From NCBI RefSeq assembly GCF_025376885.1, contig NZ_JAHUBR010000001.1, positions 2,914,001 through 2,978,000 of the forward strand: a DNA stretch of 64,000 nt. The letters run 5' to 3'. Below the pieces are notes generated by a model that was given only the letters and a program-made list of their open reading frames with translations, did not search any database and was not told the origin of the DNA. Positions 1 to 9,174 of this stretch are shown in pieces. Origin of the DNA: Pseudoruegeria sp. SHC-113. Lineage in GTDB: Bacteria > Pseudomonadota > Alphaproteobacteria > Rhodobacterales > Rhodobacteraceae. A program made the translations under genes and the position numbers. Numbering within the stretch: position 1 is the stretch's first letter; the number at the start of each line of letters is the position of its first letter.

Positions 1-1216
1 GCAGTTGGAGCGGGAACCCCTCCGCCTTCAGCTGTCCTGCAAGCTGCTGGACGCGGGCCGTCACATCCTCGGGGCTCAGTGGCCCTTGTGCCGTCGCGAC
101 CGTGTATGCGACGAGCGGCACCGGGGGCATCGGCATGCCCTGCCCGATCCGCTGCATCAGTTCCCGGCCAAGGCTGCGCGTCAGATCGCCGCCTGCACGG
201 GTTTCCGCGTGAAGATGGCGAAGGGAGAGCGGGCTGCCAAAGCGCACCGCCGCGTAGCCGAAGCGGTGAAACCGCCCGGTGAGCTTGAAGCGCAACTGGC
301 GCAGGAGGAATCCGAGGCTTGCAAAGAAGCCGAACCGGAAGCGGCGTTCCCCTGCGGCCTGCGCTTCGGTCAGGATCCTGTCCTCCAGCACCCGATCGTA
401 GTTCAGCGAGACCGGCACGAAGACGACGTCTTTTCCTTCCGGATCGAAATCCGACACGATGTAGCTCAGAATGCCCAGCTTGGCCGGGCGCATCTCGCCC
501 GAAAGGCTCAGGCCCCCTTCCGGGAACACGGCCTGCGTGACCCCGCCCTTGGTGGCCAGTTGCACGTAGCGCTCCAGCACCTTGCGATAGAGATCGTTGC
601 TGTTTTTGCGCCGGATGAAATAGGCCCCCATGGCCCGGATCAGCGCCGTAAGCGGCCAGACGCGCGCCCATTCCCCCACCGCGTAAGAGAGCGCCGAGCG
701 TTCGGCGGCGAGATAGGTCACCAGCACGTAGTCCATGTTGGAGCGGTGATTCATCACGAAGATCACCGTGGCGTCCTTGTCGATCCCCTTTAGTGCGGAT
801 TCATCTGCGCTGGAGGTGCGCACGCGGTAGGCCGTCTGCGAGATGAAGCGCGCCAGCCGGATGGCGAAGCCGAAATAAGCGGTGGCCGAGAAACGCGGCA
901 CGATCTCGCGCGCGTAGCGTTTGGCGGTTTCAAAGCCCACGTTCTCCGGCACGCCATTGGCCTGCGCCCAGGCACCTGCGGCCTCGATCACCTCCGGGTC
1001 ATAGATCAGCCGCTGGATCATGTCGTGGCGGCGGGCCAGCTTGAAGGGTTGGATCGGGCGTTCCAGACGGGTGTTCAACTGGGCCACCGCGCGCTCCATG
1101 CGGCGGCGGAAAAACCAGCGCACACTGGGCAGCAGGAAATGGCTCAGCGCGGTGACCGCCGCGAACAGCAGGATCAGGATCAACAGCCAGAGGGGGATCT
1201 CGACGGTCTGGAACAT
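1..1216 (-). CDS. PlsB-like glycerol-3-phosphate/acyl acyltransferase, 3' end missing
   Basis: The minus-strand frame opens at an ATG ending at 1216 and runs off the left edge after about 405 codons without a stop, so the C-terminus is missing. It begins with a hydrophobic segment (about residues 6-30), suggesting membrane anchoring. The acyltransferase HX4D motif is visible as NHRSNMD at residues 156-162, followed by an FPEGG-type block about 75 residues later that helps bind the glycerol phosphate. This is the PlsB/PlsC superfamily, which acylates glycerol-3-phosphate or a related acceptor in phospholipid synthesis. The long region after the motifs favours a PlsB-like protein over a short PlsC. 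It is divergent from ecm across 246 bp. The acceptor is inferred from family only. Confidence 0.8.
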   Translation of the reverse strand, partial: MFQTVEIPLWLLILILLFAAVTALSHFLLPSVRWFFRRRMERAVAQLNTRLERPIQPFKLARRHDMIQRLIYDPEVIEAAGAWAQANGVPENVGFETAKRYAREIVPRFSATAYFGFAIRLARFISQTAYRVRTSSADESALKGIDKDATVIFVMNHRSNMDYVLVTYLAAERSALSYAVGEWARVWPLTALIRAMGAYFIRRKNSNDLYRKVLERYVQLATKGGVTQAVFPEGGLSLSGEMRPAKLGILSYIVSDFDPEGKDVVFVPVSLNYDRVLEDRILTEAQAAGERRFRFGFFASLGFLLRQLRFKLTGRFHRFGYAAVRFGSPLSLRHLHAETRAGGDLTRSLGRELMQRIGQGMPMPPVPLVAYTVATAQGPLSPEDVTARVQQLAGQLKAEGFPLQL

Positions 1217-1462
1217 GGGCCACCCTTGCGCAGAAAACAGGCACGGCAAACAGCTATTGCGCGACAGGGGCAAGGCGAGGCGAGATTTTCCTGGCCAGCG
1301 TTGCCGAAATGCGAATGCCCGCTGCGCGGCGGCGCGCCATCTGCTATGCAGTTGCAGAAAATTTCATGACGCTGCGCCGCAGCGAATTGACAAGGTAACG
1401 AAATTCCAAGTATCAACCTTTGAACGGAATAAAATTACCCAACGCGAATCCGCGAGGCCCCG

Positions 1463-3430
1463 ATGACCGAGACCCAGAAAGATCGCCCCTGGCTCTTCCG
1501 CACTTATGCCGGCCACTCCACGGCCAAGGCATCCAACGCTTTGTACCGCACCAACCTGTCCAAGGGGCAGACGGGGCTTTCGGTGGCCTTCGATCTGCCA
1601 ACGCAGACGGGCTATGATTCCGATCACGAGCTGGCGCGCGGCGAAGTGGGCAAGGTTGGCGTGCCGGTGAGCCATCTGGGCGACATGCGCACCCTGTTTG
1701 ACGAAATCCCGCTCGAACAGATGAACACCTCCATGACGATCAACGCCACCGCCCCCTGGCTGCTGGCCCTCTATATCGCGGTGGCCGAGGAACAGGGCGC
1801 CGATGTCAGCAAGCTGCAGGGCACCGTTCAGAACGACATCATCAAGGAATACCTGAGCCGCGGCACTTACGTGTGCCCGCCCAAGCCGTCGCTTCGGATG
1901 ATCACCGATGTGGCCGCCTACACGCGCGAACACCTGCCCAAGTGGAACCCGATGAACGTCTGTTCCTACCACCTGCAGGAAGCGGGCGCGACGCCGGAAG
2001 AGGAGCTTGCCTTCGCGCTGGCCACCGCCACGGCCGTTCTGGATGATCTGAAAGGCAAAGTGCCGGCAGAAGCCTTCCCGCAGATGGTAGGGCGGATCTC
2101 CTTCTTCGTGAACGCGGGCATCCGGTTCGTCACCGAGATGTGCAAGATGCGCGCCTTCGTAGAGCTGTGGGACGAGATCTGCCAGGAGCGTTACGGCGTC
2201 GAGGATCCGAAATTCCGCCGCTTCCGCTACGGCGTTCAGGTGAACTCGCTCGGGCTGACAGAGCAGCAGCCGGAGAACAACGTCTACCGGATCCTGATCG
2301 AGATGCTGGCGGTGACGCTGTCGAAAAACGCCCGCGCCCGCGCGGTGCAGCTTCCGGCGTGGAACGAGGCCCTCGGTCTGCCGCGCCCGTGGGATCAGCA
2401 ATGGTCCCTGCGGATGCAGCAGATCTTTGCCTATGAGACGGACCTACTGGAATACGGCGATCTCTTTGACGGCAACCCGGCGGTGACGAAGAAGGTCGAG
2501 GCGCTGAAAGAGGGCGCGCGGGCCGAACTGGCGCAGATCGACGCGATGGGCGGCGCGGTGGCCGCGATCGAATACATGAAATCGCGCCTTGTGGAGAGCA
2601 ACGCGGCTCGGATCGGGCGCATCGAAGTGGGCGAAACCACTGTTGTGGGCGTGAACCGCTGGACGGAAGCCGCCGAAAGCCCGCTCACCTCGGGCGATGG
2701 TGCGATCATGGTGGCGGACCCGGAAGCAGAGGCCGACCAGATCAACCGGCTCACCGCATGGCGCGAGGCCCGTGACGAAGCCGCCGTTCAGGCCGCACTG
2801 GCAGAGCTGCGCACCGCGGCCGCTTCGGGCGCAAACGTCATGCCCGCCTCGATCAAAGCCGCCAAGGCCGGGGCGACGACGGGCGAATGGGGCGACGTGG
2901 TGCGCGCTGCCTTCGGCCAGTACCGCGCACCCACCGGCGTGTCGCGCAACCCCTCCAACCGCACCGAGGGGCTGGAAGAGATCCGCGCGCAGGTCGATGC
3001 GGTGTCCGACAAGCTCGGCCGTCGCCTGAAATTCCTCGTCGGCAAGCCGGGGCTCGATGGCCACTCCAACGGCGCCGAGCAGATCGCCGCCCGCGCCCGC
3101 GATTGCGGGATGGACATCAGCTATGAAGGCATCCGCCTCACGCCGGGCGAGATCGTGGACGCCGCGAAGGCGGAGGAGGCCCATGTGGTGGGGCTGTCGA
3201 TCCTGTCGGGTAGCCACATCCCGCTGATCGAGGACCTGATGGGCCGCATGCGCGCTGAGGGGCTTTCGCATGTGCCGGTGATCGTAGGCGGGATCATCCC
3301 CGATGCCGACGCCGAGCGCCTGCGCGCCATGGGTGTGGCTCGTGTCTACACGCCGAAAGATTTTGAGCTGAACCGGATCATGTGCGACATTGTCGGCATC
3401 GTAGATCCAACAGCCGTGGCCGCCGAATGA
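1463..3430 (+). CDS. ecm: Ethylmalonyl-CoA mutase
   Basis: This 655-residue protein has a methylmalonyl-CoA-mutase-type catalytic barrel (about 1-500) and a C-terminal B12-binding domain (about 515-645) with the cobalamin-ligating DGHSNG motif, Asp532 and His534. Its length and RTYAGHS opening match the ethylmalonyl-CoA mutases (called MeaA in Methylorubrum) rather than the longer methylmalonyl-CoA mutase. It converts (2R)-ethylmalonyl-CoA to methylsuccinyl-CoA in the ethylmalonyl-CoA pathway for acetate assimilation. Two other genes of that pathway, mch and mcl2, lie at 15-18 kb, which supports the choice. The ATG has only a weak upstream GAGG. The next gene overlaps its stop codon (ATGA). 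Confidence 0.93.
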   Translation: MTETQKDRPWLFRTYAGHSTAKASNALYRTNLSKGQTGLSVAFDLPTQTGYDSDHELARGEVGKVGVPVSHLGDMRTLFDEIPLEQMNTSMTINATAPWLLALYIAVAEEQGADVSKLQGTVQNDIIKEYLSRGTYVCPPKPSLRMITDVAAYTREHLPKWNPMNVCSYHLQEAGATPEEELAFALATATAVLDDLKGKVPAEAFPQMVGRISFFVNAGIRFVTEMCKMRAFVELWDEICQERYGVEDPKFRRFRYGVQVNSLGLTEQQPENNVYRILIEMLAVTLSKNARARAVQLPAWNEALGLPRPWDQQWSLRMQQIFAYETDLLEYGDLFDGNPAVTKKVEALKEGARAELAQIDAMGGAVAAIEYMKSRLVESNAARIGRIEVGETTVVGVNRWTEAAESPLTSGDGAIMVADPEAEADQINRLTAWREARDEAAVQAALAELRTAAASGANVMPASIKAAKAGATTGEWGDVVRAAFGQYRAPTGVSRNPSNRTEGLEEIRAQVDAVSDKLGRRLKFLVGKPGLDGHSNGAEQIAARARDCGMDISYEGIRLTPGEIVDAAKAEEAHVVGLSILSGSHIPLIEDLMGRMRAEGLSHVPVIVGGIIPDADAERLRAMGVARVYTPKDFELNRIMCDIVGIVDPTAVAAE

Positions 3431-3900
3431 CACATCGCCTTTCCGGGCTTCTCGCCCTGCCGTTCCTCGCCCTGCCCTTCGCGGGGCAAGCGCAGGAGTT
3501 GCCGCAAGCTCTGACCGAAATCATCGACGCGCGCGCCGCCGATTGCGCGGGTTTTGAGAACGGTGAGCTGGCCGTGGAGCGCGGTGCCGTGAGCCGGGTG
3601 GACCTGAACGGCGACGGGGAACGGGATGCGGTGCTGGACGAGAGCTACCTAAGCTGTTCCTCGGCGGCGAGCCTGTTCTGCGGCACCGGCGGCTGCATGG
3701 TGAACTTCCTGATCGGCGACACCGTGGACACGCGACTCGCCAAGGGCTGGGAAGCGGTGCTCTTCGGTCCCTTCACCGTGGTCCTGACGCAGGTGCATGG
3801 CACCGAATGCGGCGGGACGGGCGTGAACACCTGCGTTGAAGCGCTTGTGTGGGATGAGGAGCGCAAGGCCTTCAATACGGTTTCGGACGCTTTGGAATAA
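3427..3900 (+). CDS. Small exported protein of unknown function downstream of ecm
   Basis: The start codon overlaps the ecm stop (ATGA at 3427-3430), indicating translational coupling. That makes the product 157 residues rather than a longer upstream extension. The N-terminus is a clear Sec signal peptide with cleavage near GQAQ (about residue 21-23). A DLNGDGERD segment resembles a calcium-binding or dockerin-like loop, and there are six or more cysteines in the mature part (CAGF, LSCSS, LFCGTGGC, TECGGT, NTC), which suits a disulfide-stabilised periplasmic protein. I do not recognise a specific family. The coupling to ecm may be incidental. Confidence 0.82.
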   Translation: MTHRLSGLLALPFLALPFAGQAQELPQALTEIIDARAADCAGFENGELAVERGAVSRVDLNGDGERDAVLDESYLSCSSAASLFCGTGGCMVNFLIGDTVDTRLAKGWEAVLFGPFTVVLTQVHGTECGGTGVNTCVEALVWDEERKAFNTVSDALE

Positions 3901-4006
3901 CCCACTTTCGTTGAAACAGCTTCGCGTCACGCCGCCCTGAGCGCGCTTGCAGCGTAGGCCCTGCCGCGTCATACCCGTAGGCAAAGGCAAACAGCGGAGC
4001 CATACC

Positions 4007-4711
4007 ATGACCATTCATATCGGGGCCCAACCGGGCGATATTGCCGAAACCGTCCTGCTGCCGGGCGATCCCTACCGCGCGAAATGGGCGGCGGAATCCT
4101 TCCTGAGCGACGTGAAGCTCGTCAATGAAGTGCGCGGGATGCTCGGCTTCACCGGCACGTGGAAAGGCAACCGCGTGACGATCCACGGCTCCGGCATGGG
4201 GATGCCGAGCCTGTCGATCTACGCCAACGAGCTGATCCGCGATTACAACGCGCAGACGCTGATCCGCATCGGCTCCTGTGGCGGGATGCAGGAGAGCGTG
4301 AAGGTGCGCGACGTGATCCTCGCGATGACGGCCTCCTCGATCTCCACGCCCTCGCGCGGGATCTTCAAGGAGTTCCAGTTCGCCCCTTGCGCCGACTGGT
4401 CCCTTTTGCGGGCCGCTGTTGGGGCCGCCGAGGCCAAGGGCACGCCGACCCATGTGGGCGGGATCTATTCTTCCGATGTGTTCTACGACGAACGCCCAGA
4501 CCTGAACGAGCAGATGACCCGCCACGGTATTCTGGGTGTGGAGATGGAAGCCGCCGAGCTTTACAACCTCGCCGCCCGCCACGGCCGCCGCGCTTTGGCT
4601 GTGCTGACCGTATCGGACCACCTGATCACCGGCGAGGCGCTGCCCTCGGATCAGCGTGAAAAGAGCTTCGGCGACATGGTGGAAATCGCCCTTGAGGCGG
4701 CCTTTGCCTGA
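4007..4711 (+). CDS. deoD: Purine-nucleoside phosphorylase DeoD
   Basis: Starting at the ATG at 4007, preceded by a CGGAG ribosome site, gives 234 residues, the usual length of the hexameric bacterial enzyme; an in-frame codon 60 bases upstream would add a non-family extension. The enzyme splits purine (deoxy)nucleosides with phosphate in cytoplasmic salvage. Visible family motifs are [11 protein letters not shown] near residue 20, GSGMGMPS near 64, RIGSCGG near 87, GVEMEAAEL near 180, and the catalytic aspartate of SDHLITGE at Asp204, the numbering known from Escherichia coli DeoD. It is followed by a strong terminator and seems monocistronic. Confidence 0.95.
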   Translation: MTIHIGAQPGDIAETVLLPGDPYRAKWAAESFLSDVKLVNEVRGMLGFTGTWKGNRVTIHGSGMGMPSLSIYANELIRDYNAQTLIRIGSCGGMQESVKVRDVILAMTASSISTPSRGIFKEFQFAPCADWSLLRAAVGAAEAKGTPTHVGGIYSSDVFYDERPDLNEQMTRHGILGVEMEAAELYNLAARHGRRALAVLTVSDHLITGEALPSDQREKSFGDMVEIALEAAFA

Positions 4712-4717
4712 CAAGGG

Positions 4718-4745
4718 TCCGGGCCCTTGCGGGCCCGGGATTTCT
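4718..4745 (+). terminator. Intrinsic terminator after deoD
   Basis: A perfect 8-bp stem, CCGGGCCC at 4719-4726 and GGGCCCGG at 4731-4738, closes on a TTGC loop and is followed by a short T-rich run (GATTTCTT). It lies 7 bases after the deoD stop and also sits between the convergent deoD and DUF1989 genes. Confidence 0.8.
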
Positions 4746-4746
4746 T

Positions 4747-4780
4747 GCCTCCGGCGGGGATATTTTTGCCAAGATGAAAG
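4747..4780. repeat. CCGGCGGGGATATTT-type intergenic element
   Basis: The segment GCCTCCGGCGGGGATATTTT with its trailing GCCAAGATGAAAG resembles a short sequence that I recall as very common between genes in Rhodobacteraceae. Only one copy is present in this window, so the repeat status rests on recollection. It abuts the end of the convergent DUF1989 gene and may belong to its 3' end. Confidence 0.4.
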
Positions 4781-4783
4781 GGC

Positions 4784-5647
4784 TTAGAGCCCATGGCTGC
4801 CGTCGTACCCATTGGGCGGCGGCGGCGCCCAGCCTTGCAGGCTGCCCTCAAGGGGGGCGAGGATTTCCACGTTGAGCGAGAAGCAGGCGGCGGCGTCGCT
4901 TGAATGCTGGTCGCCACAATCGCCTCCCGGGCAGGCCGAGAGCGCGCCCAACAGATCCTGTTCGGCGAAGAACTCAAGGTAGTCCCCCGGGCGCACCGGG
5001 CTTTGCTTCATGAAATACTGGCCCGTATCGCGGGTGAAGCCCGTGCACATGAAGACATTGAGCACGTCATGCACCAAACGCTCCGCTTGGGCCGGTGGCA
5101 GGCCGGTTTCGCTTGCGAGCGCGCGGGTGAGATTGGAGTGGCAGCAGTGGTGATACTGCCTGCCTGACAGCAAGTTGTGGGTGTAGGGATCGCAGCGGGT
5201 GCCGATCACATCGTGCACCGCGCCGCCGTAGGCGTCGAACCCGTACCAATCGAGCGTGTCATGGGTGATCGTGGCGAGCGGGCGCAGGTGGGGGAAGCTG
5301 GACCACATGCGATCCCCTGTGGAGAGGTGGGTGCCGTGGAGCGCGCGCGTCTTGCCGGAATAGAAACGCTCGTTCAGATCCTGCGCGTTCCAGAGATTGA
5401 GATCGCCCACCTGCGGGCCTTCCACGGAATGGATGCGGAAGAAATGCCCAGCGGGCACCTGAAAGCAGCGGGCTTCGCGCGCAGGGACAAGCACCTCCTC
5501 CACGCGCGTCAGCGTTTCACGTGTGCGGCCATAGAGCGCCATGTCGGGCTTTGGCAAGGTGTCCACCGGATAGCAGATCACCGGGGCCACGGCCTTGCGG
5601 GCGGCGGCGTCCGCAGGGGCTTGGGTTTCGGGCGTTTCGGGTTTCAT
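4784..5647 (-). CDS. DUF1989 (urea-carboxylase-associated type) family protein
   Basis: The start at 5647 is fixed by a strong GGAGGTGAG directly before the ATG; it gives 287 residues and removes a low-complexity upstream extension. The DUF1989 fold spans about residues 50-260, with the family features of HSVEGPQVGDLNLWN, a TRCDPYTH stretch, a conserved FMCTGF segment and a terminal SACPGGDCGD cysteine motif likely to bind metal. Family members often sit beside urea carboxylase or allophanate hydrolase genes, but here the upstream neighbour is a KstD-like FAD dehydrogenase in the same orientation, 49 bp away. The substrate is unknown; a role in nitrogen or one-carbon metabolism is inference from the family. 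Confidence 0.8.
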   Translation of the reverse strand: MKPETPETQAPADAAARKAVAPVICYPVDTLPKPDMALYGRTRETLTRVEEVLVPAREARCFQVPAGHFFRIHSVEGPQVGDLNLWNAQDLNERFYSGKTRALHGTHLSTGDRMWSSFPHLRPLATITHDTLDWYGFDAYGGAVHDVIGTRCDPYTHNLLSGRQYHHCCHSNLTRALASETGLPPAQAERLVHDVLNVFMCTGFTRDTGQYFMKQSPVRPGDYLEFFAEQDLLGALSACPGGDCGDQHSSDAAACFSLNVEILAPLEGSLQGWAPPPPNGYDGSHGL

Positions 5648-5696
5648 CTCACCTCCGGCTGCTTTCAGCGGAGTTGACCATGCCCCCTGCCCCGCA

Positions 5697-7352
5697 TCAA
5701 GCGTTGCGCCCGGCTTGCCGCCCGGAGAAGAGGCAGCCACCGAGGAAAGTGCCTTCGAGCGCGTTGTAGCCGTGGTAGCCGCCGCCGCCGAAGCCCGCGA
5801 CCTCGCCGGCCGCGTAGAGCCCGGCAAAGGCGTTGCCATCGGGGCGCAGCACTTGGCCTGTCAGATCGGTGTGCAGCCCGCCGAGCGATTTGCGGGTGAG
5901 GATATTGAGCTTCACCCCGATCAGTGGCCCGGCGGCGGGATCAAGGATGCGGTGCGGCTTGGCGGTGCGGATCAGGCGATCGCCCCGGTAGGCGCGCGCG
6001 CCCCGGATGGCGGTGATCTGGGCGTCTTTCGAATAGGGGTTCTCGATCTGCGCGTCGCGCGCCTCGATCTGGGCGCGGATGCGGGCGGGATCGAGCGGCG
6101 CATTGGGCGCAAGCGCGTTCATGCCTTTGATCAGCGCATCCAGATCCTCCGCCACCACGAAATCCGCGCCATGGGCTTTGAAGGCCTCCACGGCGGGCGT
6201 CGCCCCCTTGCCGAGGCGCTGTTTCAGCACCTGCCCCCATGTGCCGGAGGTGAGATCGGGGTTCTGCTCGGAGCCCGAGAGCGCGAATTCCTTCTCGATG
6301 ATCTTCTGGGTGAGGATGAACCAGCTGTGTTCATGCCCTGTCGAGAGGATGCGTTTGAGCGTGCCCAGCGTGTCGAACCCCGGCAGGTACGGTGCTTCCA
6401 TGCGCGCGCCATTGCCGTCAAACCACATGGAGCTTGGGCCGGGCAGGATGCGGATGCCATGGTTGGGCCAGATCGGATCCCAGTTCTGCAGCCCTTCGGT
6501 GTAGTGCCACATGCGATCGGCGTTGATCACGGCAGCACCCGCGGCTTCGGCGGTGATCTGCATCTGGCCGTCCACGTAATCCGGCACGCCGGCGACCATG
6601 AAATTCGGGGCCTTGCCGAGGCGGCCTTCGGGCCAGTGCTTGCGCACCAGATCGTGGTTGCCGCCGATGCCGCCCGTTGCGATCACCACGCTTTCGCCCG
6701 TGTAACGGAAGCTGCCGGTGACATCGCGATTGGTGGAGGCGCCGCGCCCCTCGCTTGCTTCGGCGAGGATCTCGCCCTCGACGCCTGTCACCTGGCCGCC
6801 TTCCACGATCAGATCGCGCACCCGGTGGCGGAAGCCGAAGGTGAGCTTGCTCGCTTGTGCCGCCTCATGGGCCAGCGCCGCGAAGGGTTTCACGACGCCC
6901 GTGCCGGTGCCCCATGTGATGTGGAAGCGCGGCACGGAATTGCCGTGTCCGTCGGCCAACGCGCCGCCGCGCTCGGCCCAGCCCACAACGGGGAACCAGC
7001 GCATGCCGAAGCCCTGCAACCAGGGGCGCATCTCTCCTGCGGCGAAATCGAGATAGGCTTCGGCGAAGGCTTTGGGGTTGGCGTCCTCGGGCCGGTCAAA
7101 CTGCGCGGAGCCGTACCAATCATTGGCGGCCAGCGCGCGGCTGTCCTTGATGCCCATGCGGCGCTGCTCGGGCGTATCCACCATGAAGAGCCCGCCGAGC
7201 GACCACCAGGCCTGCCCGCCAAGGCTTTGCGGGCCTTCCTGATCGAGCAACAGCACGCTGCGCCCGCGCGACACCGCCTCATGCGCGGCGACAAGGCCTG
7301 AAAGCCCGCCGCCGATGATGATGACATCTGCCGAGTGTTCCTGATGTGCCAT
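5697..7352 (-). CDS. FAD-binding dehydrogenase, KstD-like
   Basis: The protein has an N-terminal FAD-binding GGGLSGLVAAHEA loop near residue 16 and the C-terminal GLYAAGEVAGFGGGGYHG and EGTFLGGCLFSGR blocks typical of the FAD_binding_2 / 3-ketosteroid dehydrogenase-like family, at the usual 551-residue length. I chose the ATG at 7352, eight codons into the open frame, because a GGGGGGAGG ribosome site stands just before it. Such proteins are flavin dehydrogenases of uncertain substrate and there is no steroid gene cluster here. It is probably cotranscribed with the DUF1989 gene. An 11-bp inverted repeat ends on its ribosome binding site. Confidence 0.85.
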   Translation of the reverse strand: MAHQEHSADVIIIGGGLSGLVAAHEAVSRGRSVLLLDQEGPQSLGGQAWWSLGGLFMVDTPEQRRMGIKDSRALAANDWYGSAQFDRPEDANPKAFAEAYLDFAAGEMRPWLQGFGMRWFPVVGWAERGGALADGHGNSVPRFHITWGTGTGVVKPFAALAHEAAQASKLTFGFRHRVRDLIVEGGQVTGVEGEILAEASEGRGASTNRDVTGSFRYTGESVVIATGGIGGNHDLVRKHWPEGRLGKAPNFMVAGVPDYVDGQMQITAEAAGAAVINADRMWHYTEGLQNWDPIWPNHGIRILPGPSSMWFDGNGARMEAPYLPGFDTLGTLKRILSTGHEHSWFILTQKIIEKEFALSGSEQNPDLTSGTWGQVLKQRLGKGATPAVEAFKAHGADFVVAEDLDALIKGMNALAPNAPLDPARIRAQIEARDAQIENPYSKDAQITAIRGARAYRGDRLIRTAKPHRILDPAAGPLIGVKLNILTRKSLGGLHTDLTGQVLRPDGNAFAGLYAAGEVAGFGGGGYHGYNALEGTFLGGCLFSGRQAGRNA

Positions 7353-7363
7353 GAGTGCCTCCC

Positions 7364-7408
7364 CCCTGTTGCGCAAAGCTTAGCCAGCAGGCCAATAGCG
7401 CAACAGGG
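7364..7408 (-). promoter_or_regulatory. 11-bp inverted repeat adjoining the FAD-dehydrogenase ribosome binding site
   Basis: CCCTGTTGCGC at 7364-7374 is exactly complementary to GCGCAACAGGG at 7398-7408, with a 23-base spacer. In the minus-strand transcript the 3' arm runs into the GGGGGAGG ribosome site of the gene starting at 7352. It could be a regulator operator of two half-sites or an RNA hairpin covering the ribosome site. No function is proven. Confidence 0.5.
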
Positions 7409-7475
7409 CGGACGTGGCGTCAAGGGTGGCGGCCCGGCTGCGTGCCGGGCTTGCCTGTCTGCCTGTCTGCCTGTC

Positions 7476-8660
7476 TTAGATCACCACCACATCCAGCGGC
7501 GGGAAGCCGTTGAAGCCGATGGAGGCATAGGTGGAGGTATAGGCGCCGCAATTGCGGATGATGAAGCGATCGCCGCAGCGCAGGCCGAGCGGCAAATCCA
7601 CCGGGCGCTTTTCATAGAGCACATCGGCGCTGTCGCAGGAGGGGCCAGCGAGGATGCAGGGGCCGGTGGCCTCGGCGGTGCGTTCGGTGATGAACTGGTA
7701 GCGGATGGCTTCGTCCATGGTTTCGGCGAGGCCGGAGAACTTGCCGATGTCGAGGTAGACCCAGCGGTGCAGATCGTCCTCGGATTTGCGCGACACGAGC
7801 AGCACCTCGGCGGCGATGGCACCGGCGGCAGCCACGAGGCCACGGCCCGGCTCGGCCATCACATGGGGCACATCGCCGAAACGCTCGGTGACCAGTTCCA
7901 TCACGCGTGCGGCATAGGCGTCGGCGGCGTCGATTTCATCGCCGTAGAAGGCCGGGAAACCGCCACCGATGTTGAGCAGCGTAAGGTCAAAACCGGCTTT
8001 CTTCGCCGCATGCCAGGTGGCGGCGACCTGATCGAGGATCGGCTTCCACATGTCGGCGCGGCGGGTTTGCGAACCCACATGGAAGGAGAAGCCCACAGGC
8101 TCCAGCCCCAGCGCGCGGGCGCGGGCCAGCAGGCCAAGCGCGTGATCGCGGCCACAGCCGAATTTGCGGGTGAGCGGCCAGTCGGCCTCGGAAGCGTCCA
8201 CGATCAGGCGGATATAGACCTGCGCGCCGGGGGCGTGCTCGGCGATTTTCTCCAGTTCCTGCCCTGCATCGGCGGCAAACAGGCGGATGCCAGCGGCGTG
8301 GGCGAAGCGGATGTCGGGGATCTTCTTGACGGTGTTGCCGAAGGAGATGTTCTCGGGCCGCGCGCCATGGGCCATGCAGAGCTCGATCTCGGCACGGGAG
8401 GCGGCGTCAAACCCGGAGCCAAGCTGCACGAGGCGCGCAAGGATCGCATCGGCTGGGTTGGCTTTCACGGCATAGTGGATATGGGCTTTACCGAGGCCGG
8501 TTTTCAGCAGGGTGTACTGCGCCTCGACGCGGTCGATATCGAGCACCAGCGTCGGGCGCTCAAATCGGTTGGCGAGGATGAAGGATTCGGCGGCCGTCAG
8601 ATCGGACGCGGGGGCGAGAAAGGAAGGGGCTTCCGACAGGTCGGTTACGTGTACGTTCAT
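7476..8660 (-). CDS. Ornithine decarboxylase-type (fold III) PLP enzyme
   Basis: This is a 394-residue alanine-racemase-fold decarboxylase. The start at 8660 is chosen from three clustered ATGs because a GGAG lies 6 bases upstream of it. The PLP lysine is Lys66 in HYAVKANP. Further family motifs are FSFHVGSQ, NIGGGFP, AEPGRG, and a C-terminal GPSCDSADVLYE with the catalytic cysteine near residue 342, and NCGAYT at the end. It decarboxylates ornithine (possibly lysine) to the diamine for polyamine synthesis in the cytoplasm. The motif reads CDSAD where many eukaryotic enzymes have CDGLD, as is common in bacterial relatives. The gene stands alone with a long leader region. Confidence 0.9.
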   Translation of the reverse strand: MNVHVTDLSEAPSFLAPASDLTAAESFILANRFERPTLVLDIDRVEAQYTLLKTGLGKAHIHYAVKANPADAILARLVQLGSGFDAASRAEIELCMAHGARPENISFGNTVKKIPDIRFAHAAGIRLFAADAGQELEKIAEHAPGAQVYIRLIVDASEADWPLTRKFGCGRDHALGLLARARALGLEPVGFSFHVGSQTRRADMWKPILDQVAATWHAAKKAGFDLTLLNIGGGFPAFYGDEIDAADAYAARVMELVTERFGDVPHVMAEPGRGLVAAAGAIAAEVLLVSRKSEDDLHRWVYLDIGKFSGLAETMDEAIRYQFITERTAEATGPCILAGPSCDSADVLYEKRPVDLPLGLRCGDRFIIRNCGAYTSTYASIGFNGFPPLDVVVI

Positions 8661-8804
8661 GGTCATCTCCAATAGACCCGGCCATCACTATGACCGCTCA
8701 ATTCCAAGGGAGACGTTACCGTCGCTACGTAACCGTGCGTTGGGCGCTAGGCCCGAGTCGCCGTGCCAGAGGCGCGTGCGTTGGCGTCATTGGTTTGCCA
8801 TATG

Positions 8805-8821
8805 GGGTAAAAATTTTACCC
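8805..8821. promoter_or_regulatory. 17-bp palindrome GGGTAAAA-A-TTTTACCC
   Basis: Two perfect 8-base arms, 8805-8812 and 8814-8821, flank one central base. It lies 145 bases upstream of the ornithine decarboxylase start. Shape and length suit a dimeric regulator operator; the owner is unknown. Confidence 0.45.
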
Positions 8822-9174
8822 TATCAAGAAAAAATTTCTCTCATACGTGCATTTCTCGTTCCAGTCGCTCCGGACTGTGTTCTGCTTGCCCTAGAGAGCT
8901 GTCTGCCGCAGAGATATCTTGCATTCTTTTGAGGGCTTTCGATCAGCCAAAAGCACATGCGCCGGTACCTAGATGAGTCTACTATTCGTTAGAACCATCG
9001 CCAAGAAGCGAACCTGATGTTTGATCGTCTTGTGGCAGCGTTCTGATCACGGTCGCGGCGGTTTCATCGAATTCCGCCTTGCCTATTGGCTATAAAAGCC
9101 TCTCGCCGCTTCTTGGGCGACCAATTCGTCTAATCGACCGTCTTTGATGGCCTGAGACAAGGTTACACGATCTT

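Noticed and set aside
5595-7301. A 568-codon plus-strand frame opposite the FAD dehydrogenase gene
   Set aside because: The minus strand shows FAD-binding loops at both ends; the plus frame has no motif and no ribosome site.
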